This document shows positions 35,202 to 43,137 of a DNA stretch of 50,063 nt, one piece after another; the first letter of the stretch is position 1, and the number at the start of each line of letters is the position of its first letter. The DNA comes from Agrobacterium arsenijevicii. GTDB taxonomy: Bacteria > Pseudomonadota > Alphaproteobacteria > Rhizobiales > Rhizobiaceae. The notes under the pieces were generated by a model. It did no database searches. It had not been told where the DNA came from and saw nothing but the letters and a program-made list of their open reading frames with translations. The stretch spans positions 1-50,063 of the forward strand of contig JWIT01000027.1 in NCBI GenBank assembly GCA_000949895.1. The letters are read 5' to 3'. The position numbers and the translations under genes were made by a program.

Positions 35202-36659
35202 ATGCAAAACAAAGTGCAGTTTATCACCTATGTTGACCGCCTGACCAGAGGTGGTTTCAGGCAATTGAAGGAACTGGTCGATGGCAAGTTCGCTGGCCTG
35301 TTCGGCGGCGTCCATGTCTTGCCTTTCTTCAATCCGATCGATGGCGCTGATGCCGGATTCGATCCAACAGATCACACGATCGTCGATCCGCGCCTCGGCG
35401 ACTGGGAGGATGTGCGGGCTTTGTCGGGATCCGTGGAAATCATGGCCGATCTTATCGTCAACCATGTCTCATCGCAATCCGGCGCATTCACGGACTTCAT
35501 TGCCAAGGGTTCGGCGTCCGAATTTGCCGACATGTTCATGACGTTCGATAAGGTATTTCCCGATGGCGCCACCGAAGAAGACCTTCTGAGGATCTATCGA
35601 CCGCGCCCCGGTTTACCGTTTTCGAAGGTGACCCTGGCTGATGGTACTCAGCGGATGCTCTGGACAACCTTCACACCGGAGCAGATCGACATCGATGTCC
35701 ACAGCGCCAAAGGCACAACCTATCTCGAAACGATCCTCGATCGCTTTTCGGAGGCGAATGTGACGGCGATCCGCCTCGACGCCGCGGGATACGCGATCAA
35801 GAAAGCGGGCAGCAGTTGCTTCATGATCGACGATACCTACGCATTCCTCGAAGAAGTGGCTGGAAAGGCCCGCAACCGCGGCATGGAGGTTCTGGTTGAG
35901 ATTCATAGTTATCATCGTGACCAAATCGAGATCGCGAAGAAGGTCGACCGGGTCTATGATTTCGCACTACCACCGCTCATCTTGCATGCATTGTTTACGG
36001 GAGACGCCACGCCGCTGGCAAAGTGGCTGGCAATAAGCCCCCGTAACGCGATCACCGTTCTCGACACCCATGACGGGATCGGCGTTATAGATGTCGGTGC
36101 CCATAGCGACGGCCGGGCGGGCCTCCTCGAACCCCAGGCGATCGACAATCTTGTGGAAGAGATCCATAGGCGATCGGATGGCCAGAGCCGCCAGGCGACG
36201 GGGGCCGCTGCATCGAATCTGGACCTTTATCAGGTAAACTGCACCTACTATGACGCGCTTGGTCGCAACGATAATGATTATCTCATCGCTCGGGCAATTC
36301 AGTTTTTTGCTCCAGGAATTCCGCAAGTCTATTATGTCGGTTTATTGGGCGGTGTAAACGATATGGACCTGCTCGCCAAAACGGGCGTGGGGCGTGACAT
36401 TAACCGGCACTATTACGGCAACGACGAAATCGGTACGGCCCTTGAGACGCCGCTCTTCCATCGCCTTTCAAATCTGATCCGTTTCAGGAACACCCATCCC
36501 GCCTTCGGTGGAGCGCTCAAGGCCACCATTGCTGATGCCGGAGCGTTGGTGCTTTCATGGCAACACGGCGATGCTTTTGCTGAATTGAAGATCTCATTTG
36601 CCGACCGCAAGGCGAGCATTGCCGCATCTGGTCAGAGCGAGATGCAGATCGTCGAGTGA
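35202..36659 (+). CDS. splA: Sucrose phosphorylase (GH13)
   Basis: 485 residues from ATG 35202 (MQNKVQFITYVDRLTRGGF), the usual N-terminus; a GTG at 35151 would add 17 residues. Catalytic residues are in place: nucleophile Asp in TAIRLDAAGYA, acid/base Glu in VLVEIHSYH, transition-state Asp in ITVLDTHDGIG. The enzyme splits sucrose with phosphate to glucose-1-phosphate and fructose. Agrocinopine A contains sucrose, so this gene links opine breakdown to central metabolism within the same operon as traR. Confidence 0.9.
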   Translation: MQNKVQFITYVDRLTRGGFRQLKELVDGKFAGLFGGVHVLPFFNPIDGADAGFDPTDHTIVDPRLGDWEDVRALSGSVEIMADLIVNHVSSQSGAFTDFIAKGSASEFADMFMTFDKVFPDGATEEDLLRIYRPRPGLPFSKVTLADGTQRMLWTTFTPEQIDIDVHSAKGTTYLETILDRFSEANVTAIRLDAAGYAIKKAGSSCFMIDDTYAFLEEVAGKARNRGMEVLVEIHSYHRDQIEIAKKVDRVYDFALPPLILHALFTGDATPLAKWLAISPRNAITVLDTHDGIGVIDVGAHSDGRAGLLEPQAIDNLVEEIHRRSDGQSRQATGAAASNLDLYQVNCTYYDALGRNDNDYLIARAIQFFAPGIPQVYYVGLLGGVNDMDLLAKTGVGRDINRHYYGNDEIGTALETPLFHRLSNLIRFRNTHPAFGGALKATIADAGALVLSWQHGDAFAELKISFADRKASIAASGQSEMQIVE

Positions 36660-36876
36660 ACTGCACGCAAGTGCCGCTTCCCCGGCTCGATAGCATGTAC
36701 AGGGGGATAGTACGGATATTCGTGAAGCGTTGGAGCATGTATGCCTCGTGGAAAAATGCTTCGGCTCAGCCTGAGTTGTCTGGGTAAAAGAGGATGAAAG
36801 CAGATTCAGCCCGGCGGTCGGCTGCTGGGAGCAAACGTTAGAGTAGGCATCGCACACCAGCATATGGGGGTATGGA
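36660..36876. other. splA-traR gap
   Basis: 217 bases without a gene. It is long for an internal operon gap and could hold a secondary promoter or a processing site for traR; I see no clear tra box, AccR dyad or terminator in it. Confidence 0.4.
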
Positions 36877-37581
36877 ATGCAGCACTGGCTGGACAAGTTG
36901 ACCGATCTTGCCGCAATTCAGGGCGACGAGTGCATCCTGAAGGATGGCCTTGCCGACCTTGCCGAACATTTCGGCTTCACCGGCTATGCCTATCTCCATA
37001 TCCAGCACAAACACACCATCGCGGTCACCAATTATCATCGTGACTGGCGATCGGCTTACTTCGAGAACAACTTCGACAAGCTCGATCCGGTCGTCAAGCG
37101 CGCGAAATCCAGGAAGCACGTCTTTGCCTGGTCCGGCGAACAGGAACGATCGCGGCTATCGAAGGAAGAGCGTGCCTTCTACGCGCATGCGGCCGATTTC
37201 GGCATCCGCTCCGGCATCACCATTCCGATCAAGACCGCCAACGGATCGATGTCGATGTTCACGCTGGCGTCGGAAAGGCCGGCGATCGACCTCGACCGTG
37301 AGATCGACGCGGTCGCAGCCGCGGGCGCCGTCGGGCAGCTCCACGCCCGCATCTCTTTCCTTCAGACCACTCCGACAGTGGAAGATGCCGCCTGGCTCGA
37401 TCCGAAAGAGGCGACCTATCTCAGATGGATCGCCGTCGGCATGACGATGGAGGAAGTCGCAGACGTGGAGGGCGTCAAGTACAACAGCGTCCGTGTCAAG
37501 CTCCGCGAGGCCATGAAGCGCTTCGACGTTCGCAGTAAGGCCCATCTCACCGCCCTCGCAATCAGAAGAAAGCTGATCTGA
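36877..37581 (+). CDS. traR: TraR, LuxR-type quorum-sensing activator
   Basis: 234 residues, exactly the TraR length. The autoinducer pocket residues are Tyr53, Trp57 and Asp70 (YHRDWRSAYF and NNFDKLDP), as known for binding 3-oxo-octanoyl-homoserine lactone. The C-terminal helix-turn-helix spans about 175-230 (MTMEEVADVEGVKYNSVRVK). TraR with its signal activates tra, trb and rep genes at tra boxes. The gene sits in an opine-controlled operon, so signalling depends on tumour opines. The traI synthase is not in the window. Confidence 0.97.
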   Translation: MQHWLDKLTDLAAIQGDECILKDGLADLAEHFGFTGYAYLHIQHKHTIAVTNYHRDWRSAYFENNFDKLDPVVKRAKSRKHVFAWSGEQERSRLSKEERAFYAHAADFGIRSGITIPIKTANGSMSMFTLASERPAIDLDREIDAVAAAGAVGQLHARISFLQTTPTVEDAAWLDPKEATYLRWIAVGMTMEEVADVEGVKYNSVRVKLREAMKRFDVRSKAHLTALAIRRKLI

Positions 37582-37610
37582 AAACGTGACAGACAAACCA
37601 GGGGAGAGGA

Positions 37611-37939
37611 ATGATGTCAGTAACTTCCTATACGTTCTACACCTATTCTCAGGCGACTGCCGATGACCAGGCGCACTGGCTGCACGGGCACACCACCGTT
37701 CAGTTTTTCGATAGCCTGGAAGCGGCCCGGCAGGAGATAGTCAAGTTGCACGAAGACCTAAGCCAGGATCTCGACCTCACGTGGCGTCCGCTCTATCTCG
37801 AAAAAGCGAGACCCGGGCCGTCACAAAAGACCTGCTGCTGTCTTTGCTCAATCGCAACATGGAAGCCCTTATCGAGCGGCACATGATTGTTGATACAATC
37901 TCCTCCTTCTCTTCGAGCGCTTTAAGCGGGCATAATTGA
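37611..37939 (+). pseudogene. Small ORF after traR with a frameshift at an A5 run
   Basis: Starts MMSVTSYTFYTYSQATADDQ behind GGGGAGAGG. The first 64 codons read well (WLHGHTTVQFFDSLEAARQE) up to LYLEK. At AAAAA (37801-37805) the good reading changes phase: with one more A it continues as SETRAVTKDLLLSLLNRNME and ends at 37939, giving about 109 residues; without it the frame ends at 37886 in a Cys-rich unnatural tail. It is either a true lesion, a slippage site or a sequencing error. Function unknown; the protein is soluble. Confidence 0.6.
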
Positions 37940-38041
37940 TGGATGCCAGTTCCATGTTTAAATGAAGATTAAACATCGTATGCAACTATTCGCGCTCTGC
38001 CGCGACCTTCGGTCCGGTAAGTATCCTTGGGAGGTCGCCTA

Positions 38042-39781
38042 GTGAATATTCTCAATCGTGGTGCCAATGCATGCGCGGTACTTGCTGCCCTCTCTAAGTC
38101 TCAGGCCATGATCGAATTCGATCTGTCCGGCAGGATACTCACTGCCAACGACAATTTCTGCCGGGCGCTTGGCTATGAGCTATCAGAAATTATCGGCAAA
38201 CATCACAGCATGTTCGTTGAACCGGCATTTGTGAAATCGGCAGACTATAAGGCGTTCTGGGCGAAACTCGCCGCCGGCAACTTCGACCAGCAGCAATATA
38301 AGCGCATCGGCAAGGGCGGCAAGGAAGTCTGGATCGAGGCGTCCTATAACCCTGTCACGCGCCGTGGCAAGCCGGTCAAGGTTGTCAAGATCGCCACCGA
38401 CATCACCGCCCAGAAGCTGAAAGTTGCAGAAGATGCCGGCAAGATCGAGGCTTTGTCGCGGGCGCAGGCGATTATCGAGTTCACGCCGACCGGCGACGTC
38501 CTGACCGCCAACGAGAATTTCCTGTCCGCCCTCGGATATTCTCTGAGCGAGATCCAGGGCAAACACCATTCGATGTTCTGCGAACCATCCTATACCGCGT
38601 CGCCCGACTATCGGAATTTCTGGAAGATGCTTGCAGGCGGGGATTTGATGGCGGACGAGTTCATGCGGCTCGGCAAGGGTGGTCGCAAGGTCTTTATCCA
38701 GGCCTCATACAATCCGATTTTCGATATGAACGGCAGAGTCTTCAAAGTCGTGAAATTCGCGACCGACGTGACGGCCCGGGTCGAAAACGTCGAACAGCTC
38801 GCGGGCTGCCTGAACAGTCTGGCGGACGGTGACCTGGCGCAGCAAATCGAAAAACCGTTCATCCCCTCGCTCGAACGTTTGCGCACCGATTTCAACGCCG
38901 CCTCCGACAAGCTGAAGCGCGCGATGGCGACTGTCGCCGACAACGCCAGGGCGATCTCCGCGGGATCCAGCGAGATTCGGACCGCCGCCGACGAGCTGGC
39001 AAAACGCACCGAGCAACAAGCCGCCTCGGTCGAGGAGACCGCCGCTGCGCTCGAGGAAATCACCACAACGGTCAAGGATTCCAGTCGTCGGGCGGAGGAG
39101 GCTGGCCAACTCGTTGCACGCACCCGCGAACATGCAGAGCATTCCGGGCAGGTGGTGCGCGACGCGATCGGCGCCATGGATCAGATCGAAACGTCCTCTC
39201 GCGAGATCTCCAACATCATCGGTGTCATCGATGAGATCGCGTTCCAGACCAACCTCCTGGCGCTGAATGCCGGTGTCGAAGCGGCCCGTGCCGGCGAAGC
39301 GGGCAAGGGATTCGCGGTCGTCGCGCAGGAAGTCCGCGAGCTCGCGCAGCGATCGGCCAAGGCCGCCAAGGAAATCAAGACGCTGATCACCGCGTCGGGT
39401 AGCCAGGTCCAGAGCGGGGTATCGCTTGTCACGAAAGCCGGTTCCGCGCTGCAGGAAATCGCGACCCAGGTCCACGACATCAACACGAATGTCGTCGCGA
39501 TTGTCGAAGCGGCACGCGAGCAGTCGAACGCTCTCGGTGAGATCAACAAGGCCGTGAACAGCGTCGATCAGGGAACGCAACAAAACGCCGCGATGGTCGA
39601 GGAGCAGACGGCGGCCAGCCACAGCCTTGCTCGCGAGGCCGCCGCGCTATTCGAGCTGCTGGAGCATTTCAGGTTCGATGACACCGGCCGAACGCAAGCG
39701 TTTGCTGGCCAGGTTCATCGGCCATCCGTCGCGCCAGTCGCCAAACCGTCGAGCCGCGCTGCCCAGGTCTTCGCTGCGTAG
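38042..39781 (+). CDS. mcpA: Soluble methyl-accepting chemotaxis protein with two PAS domains
   Basis: 579 residues from GTG 38042, seven bases after GGGAGGT. Two tandem PAS domains (about 15-130 and 135-255) each contain ANDNF/ANENF and KHHSMF motifs; a HAMP-like linker follows, then the signalling domain with the hairpin tip IDEIAFQTNLLALNAGVEAA. There is no membrane segment, so it senses inside the cell, perhaps redox or energy state. It is the last gene of the operon that carries traR; pTiC58 has a chemoreceptor gene at the same place. It may direct cells to the tumour or to mates. Confidence 0.88.
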   Translation: MNILNRGANACAVLAALSKSQAMIEFDLSGRILTANDNFCRALGYELSEIIGKHHSMFVEPAFVKSADYKAFWAKLAAGNFDQQQYKRIGKGGKEVWIEASYNPVTRRGKPVKVVKIATDITAQKLKVAEDAGKIEALSRAQAIIEFTPTGDVLTANENFLSALGYSLSEIQGKHHSMFCEPSYTASPDYRNFWKMLAGGDLMADEFMRLGKGGRKVFIQASYNPIFDMNGRVFKVVKFATDVTARVENVEQLAGCLNSLADGDLAQQIEKPFIPSLERLRTDFNAASDKLKRAMATVADNARAISAGSSEIRTAADELAKRTEQQAASVEETAAALEEITTTVKDSSRRAEEAGQLVARTREHAEHSGQVVRDAIGAMDQIETSSREISNIIGVIDEIAFQTNLLALNAGVEAARAGEAGKGFAVVAQEVRELAQRSAKAAKEIKTLITASGSQVQSGVSLVTKAGSALQEIATQVHDINTNVVAIVEAAREQSNALGEINKAVNSVDQGTQQNAAMVEEQTAASHSLAREAAALFELLEHFRFDDTGRTQAFAGQVHRPSVAPVAKPSSRAAQVFAA

Positions 39782-39943
39782 GGTTCCACCGCGGTCGGTA
39801 TCAAAGAGACCGAACGGAGGAGCTCGTGTCACGCCGCCTTGCCTCCGATGAAGATAGCGGGTCTGAGCTGCCGCAATAGTTCAGGACCGATATGACATCA
39901 TAGCCCGCTATAAAAATTCGCCATGAGACAAACGGAAGCCGGT

Positions 39944-40252
39944 TCAGTTCACGGAGGCGTTCGGGATATATCCAAGAATGCTGATTAGCGTGCTGACAGC
40001 GCTCATCTGCGCGTGCATCTCGATACTGGCCTCGATGTAACACAGATGCTGTGGGCCTCCGACTTCCTTTCCCGACTTATAGCTTTCCGGCAGGGCCTGG
40101 AAAAGTTCGTCGGCCTTTTCGACAAGTCGCCGATGTGCACGGATTGCGTCTATGGTCAGTTTCTCGAGGTCAGCCGGGTGTAGTCCACGAGTTAAGCCGA
40201 CCAGTGGCCGGAGCTCAACTTTTTTCGTCAATGTTGCATCTTCCGATTCCAT
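39944..40252 (-). CDS. traM: TraM, antiactivator of TraR
   Basis: 102 residues, exactly the TraM length, all helical, with VELRPLVGLTRGLHPADLEK and AIRAHRRLVEKADELFQALP as core. TraM binds the TraR DNA-binding domain and blocks conjugation until TraR-signal levels exceed it. It converges on the chemoreceptor gene, with a 162-base gap. A candidate tra box lies about 290 bases upstream. Confidence 0.95.
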   Translation of the reverse strand: MESEDATLTKKVELRPLVGLTRGLHPADLEKLTIDAIRAHRRLVEKADELFQALPESYKSGKEVGGPQHLCYIEASIEMHAQMSAVSTLISILGYIPNASVN

Positions 40253-40777
40253 TCCTGACCTAACCCTGGTTTTGTCTGCGGTGCGCCCCCGCCGACGTTG
40301 AACCCTTTGAACCCTAGCCGGGGGTTAGAATCCGAGATGAATCGGCCCTGAGACCTTTAGCACCGAGGCGCCTGGACATGAGTCACAGGCCCCCGGCCAC
40401 AAGGTCAGAGGGTTCCTGGCACCGTTTCGGTCAGCGCCAACCGTTCATCTGCGGATTCTAAGCCGCAACACAGCGCGTACTGCGTCATGCCCCTTATAAG
40501 AGCCATTCCAAAGAGATGCCAGCGCCGATCGACAGAACGACGGTGCAAATCTTCACATGCCCATCTCGATGCAAGGCACAAAATACCTCAAGGCCTATGC
40601 TTTCGAAGAAGAAATCAACGCGACTTGCGACCAGGGATAGAATGCATTGTTGAAGCGTGACGACACTTAGTTGTTTTCCGCCATGGTCTCATTAAGTGCG
40701 ATTCGCTTGGCCCACGGACCGAGCGATTTTTCCCTCCTGGCCCGCGTTCATCCACGCAGACGCGAGGAACCTGTTCC
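40253..40777. other. traM-traH intergenic region
   Basis: About 525 bases. No gene is apparent; the plus-strand frame at 40671 overlaps traH in antisense and is a shadow. It holds the traM promoter region and a tra-box-like sequence at 40541-40558. Part of it may be traH 3' flank. Confidence 0.5.
40541..40558. promoter_or_regulatory. Candidate tra box
   Basis: CGGTGCAAATCTTCACAT matches the TraR site ATGTGCAGATCTGCACAT at 14 of 18 positions, including the central ATCT and one complete half-site arm (CACAT). Confidence 0.4.
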
Positions 40778-41407
40778 TCACTTCCCGCGCGCGCCGATGC
40801 CGGAAAGGTCGATCCGAATACCGGCCTTGTTCGGGTCAGCTGGTTCCGCCTCGAGTGCAGTATCGACGTTGCCGCCCTTCATCTTGTCACTACCGGCTTC
40901 GGACGTTTCCGCTTCCACCCCTGGATCCGGCTCTGGCAGCTTCACGTCGCCCGGATCGGCTGCCCGGAACACCGCTGTCCCCTCGAAATACCCCGTTTGC
41001 CATGCGATGATCGCGTCTTCAAAAACCTGCGGAAGGACCTCGCTTTCGGGAGGGTTACCGTACCATTTGGTGACGATACGATAGACTTTGGCGAACAGGG
41101 CCGTGCCCATCTTGATGTTTTCGCAAGGCTCGATCAGGTCCGGCTTCAACTGGCCCGCCTCGACGATACCGAGGCCGGCGGGATACTGCGTCAAGCCGAC
41201 GCGAACGATATTGCGGCCGAGGTTCTGGCGTATCAATGCGAGCGCTTCGTCCGGCGTTGTCGGCTTCGGCACCAGAACGATGCGGTTGCCGGAGCGGACA
41301 GTGACCGCGAGCGGGTCCGGCGCCCCTGCCCGTTCGATGAACTCTTCGACGATCGCGGGCTTCAGGCCGGGATCGCTGCATTCCTTGATGAGGGCGGAAT
41401 CGACCAT
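40778..41407 (-). CDS. traH: TraH, conjugal transfer protein
   Basis: 209 residues, the last gene of the traAFBH operon, 13 bases after traB. It starts MVDSALIKECSDPGLKPAIV and has LYQ-type motifs (VRVGLTQYPAGLGIVEAGQL) and IIAWQTGYFEG, features reminiscent of the VirB1/lytic-transglycosylase fold, although the usual catalytic glutamate motif is unclear. The C-terminal third is acidic and low in complexity. Function in plasmid transfer is not precisely known. Confidence 0.85.
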   Translation of the reverse strand: MVDSALIKECSDPGLKPAIVEEFIERAGAPDPLAVTVRSGNRIVLVPKPTTPDEALALIRQNLGRNIVRVGLTQYPAGLGIVEAGQLKPDLIEPCENIKMGTALFAKVYRIVTKWYGNPPESEVLPQVFEDAIIAWQTGYFEGTAVFRAADPGDVKLPEPDPGVEAETSEAGSDKMKGGNVDTALEAEPADPNKAGIRIDLSGIGARGK

Positions 41408-41420
41408 CGCGAAAGTCTCC

Positions 41421-42686
41421 TTATGTGTTGAAAGCCGTGACGACGGGTCGCCCGAAGAGTTTCGCCCAGGCGATCACGCCTGCTTGTTGGATGGCGACGA
41501 TCGACGTTCCCTCGGTCCACCATCCGTTGCCCGTGGCGACGATGGCGGCGGGGGAAAACAGCATCGAGTGCAGTATGGGCCAGACGATGAGCTGCTCGTA
41601 GCAGATCAGCGGCGCGATCCTCGTGCCAGCGAGATCCACGGCCGGGTTGGCGAAGAAATGCGCTTGAGCGCCACCGCCCTGCCCGGTCCATTGCAACCAT
41701 GGCTGCCACATCGATACCGGGATCGGCATGCGCTCGCGATAGAGGATCCGTGCTTCACCCTCCGAGACCGTCACCATGACGTTGTCGTAGCCGCCCGGAT
41801 CGATGACGGCCGCGCCGGCGATCACGGTGACGTCCGCCCCTCGCAAGCCCGCCTGCCAAAGCCGTGCGACAGTCGGGGTCCATAAGCCGAGGGCGCTTTC
41901 GGGAAGAACGATGACACGGGTTTCCGCTCCTGCCGCCGCGCGCACCGTTGCGATCAGGTCACGGTGATGGTCAAGCGAACCATCACGTCCAAGCGTTTGA
42001 CCCTGTTCGAGGTCGACGCCTTTCCATCCATCCGGTAGGACAGGTTGCGTCCACGTAGCGGCGGACCAGAACCAGAAGCCTCCCAGGGCAATGGCAGCAG
42101 CCGGCCAGTATCGCGATGCCATCATCGCGAGGCCGGCTGTGGTCGCACCCAGCCCCCACCATCCAAAGCCGGGAAACAGAATGCCCGCTGCGGTCAGTGG
42201 ATGCGCCCACCCGGTGATGCCGAAGGGCGGCAGCCCCATCAGCACCGCGGCCGCAAGGTAGCGCACCGGCTTTCCCCAACCCAGAGCGCCCCTTCCCGGG
42301 AGCCTCTTTTGCAAGCGCGCGGGCCAGAACGCCGCATGCACGGCGACAAAGCCGGCCGAGGCCGCCAGCCATAGCAGGAGGCCGGGCCAGAAATCGGCGG
42401 CGTAGAAGTTCGCCACACCCTGCGGCAGGCCGCGCGAGGCGGTGAGGAAGTACCCGGCAGACACCGCGCCCGCAACCAGTCGTGATGGAGATTGCGCCCA
42501 TAGCAACGGAAAGAGCATGGCTGTCGGAAGAAGGAGGGCCTCGCCGCTCCAGCCGACCGCTCCGACGGCGATCGAAAGCAGGATCAGGAGCGCCACACGC
42601 CAGCGGTCACGGGTCAAACGTGAACACCGGCCGCGCCTGACCGAGAAGGCCGGATGCCGGGATCGGCCCAAAATATCGTGAATCAT
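41421..42686 (-). CDS. traB: TraB, carbon-nitrogen hydrolase-like conjugation protein
   Basis: 421 residues from ATG 42686; an in-frame extension to 42863 lies inside traF and is a shadow. The N-terminal half has five or more membrane segments, the C-terminal half a nitrilase-like domain similar to apolipoprotein N-acyltransferase: VIVLPESALGLW (Glu), RIAPLICYEQLIVWP (Cys). The lysine of the Glu-Lys-Cys triad is not seen; the corresponding place reads LYRERMPIP. TraB raises Ti conjugation efficiency. It overlaps traF by 80 bases. Confidence 0.87.
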   Translation of the reverse strand: MIHDILGRSRHPAFSVRRGRCSRLTRDRWRVALLILLSIAVGAVGWSGEALLLPTAMLFPLLWAQSPSRLVAGAVSAGYFLTASRGLPQGVANFYAADFWPGLLLWLAASAGFVAVHAAFWPARLQKRLPGRGALGWGKPVRYLAAAVLMGLPPFGITGWAHPLTAAGILFPGFGWWGLGATTAGLAMMASRYWPAAAIALGGFWFWSAATWTQPVLPDGWKGVDLEQGQTLGRDGSLDHHRDLIATVRAAAGAETRVIVLPESALGLWTPTVARLWQAGLRGADVTVIAGAAVIDPGGYDNVMVTVSEGEARILYRERMPIPVSMWQPWLQWTGQGGGAQAHFFANPAVDLAGTRIAPLICYEQLIVWPILHSMLFSPAAIVATGNGWWTEGTSIVAIQQAGVIAWAKLFGRPVVTAFNT

Positions 42687-43137
42687 AGGAGCTCGCAAAG
42701 GATGAGTGAAGAAAGAGATGGCCGGGTGGCACGACGCCGCCGGGATAGGGATGGATCGCCCTGCCGGCACCATCCGTCGCCCGCACAGCGGATGCGGGTA
42801 CCGGGCGGCCGTCGATGATGACCTCGCCGGCGATCTCGACCCGGTCGCCGGGAAGAGCGACAATGGTCTTGATCAGCGGCGCAAAACCGCCCCTGCAAAG
42901 CCCGCGGTGGAGATATCCGCGCTCTAGCGCCTCGATGAACGGCGCGTTCGACGGCGGGCAGATGAACACCAGATCCCCGACCTCAGGGGAGCGGTTCAAT
43001 GCCTCGATGCGCCAGAGCCCGAGCGGCTCGCTTGGTGTTAGGTTCAGGCGATAGCCGCCGACCGCGGCGACGACCGATTCGCAGAGAATGACGGTCACAG
43101 AGGCACGGATCAGGATGATCGCCCGGCGCGGCGTCAT
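42607..43137 (-). CDS. traF: TraF, conjugative pilin peptidase (S26-like)
   Basis: 176 residues from ATG 43137, overlapping the traA stop as ATGA. The signal-peptidase-like signatures are NLTPSEPLGLWRIE (catalytic Ser region), KTIVALPGDRVEI (Lys region) and a C-terminal DSRYFGPIPASGLLGQARPV. The RP4 TraF homologue cleaves and cyclises the TrbC pilin, so this protein should act with the trb genes outside the window. One N-terminal membrane segment is present. Confidence 0.92.
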   Translation of the reverse strand: MTPRRAIILIRASVTVILCESVVAAVGGYRLNLTPSEPLGLWRIEALNRSPEVGDLVFICPPSNAPFIEALERGYLHRGLCRGGFAPLIKTIVALPGDRVEIAGEVIIDGRPVPASAVRATDGAGRAIHPYPGGVVPPGHLFLHSSFASSYDSRYFGPIPASGLLGQARPVFTFDP

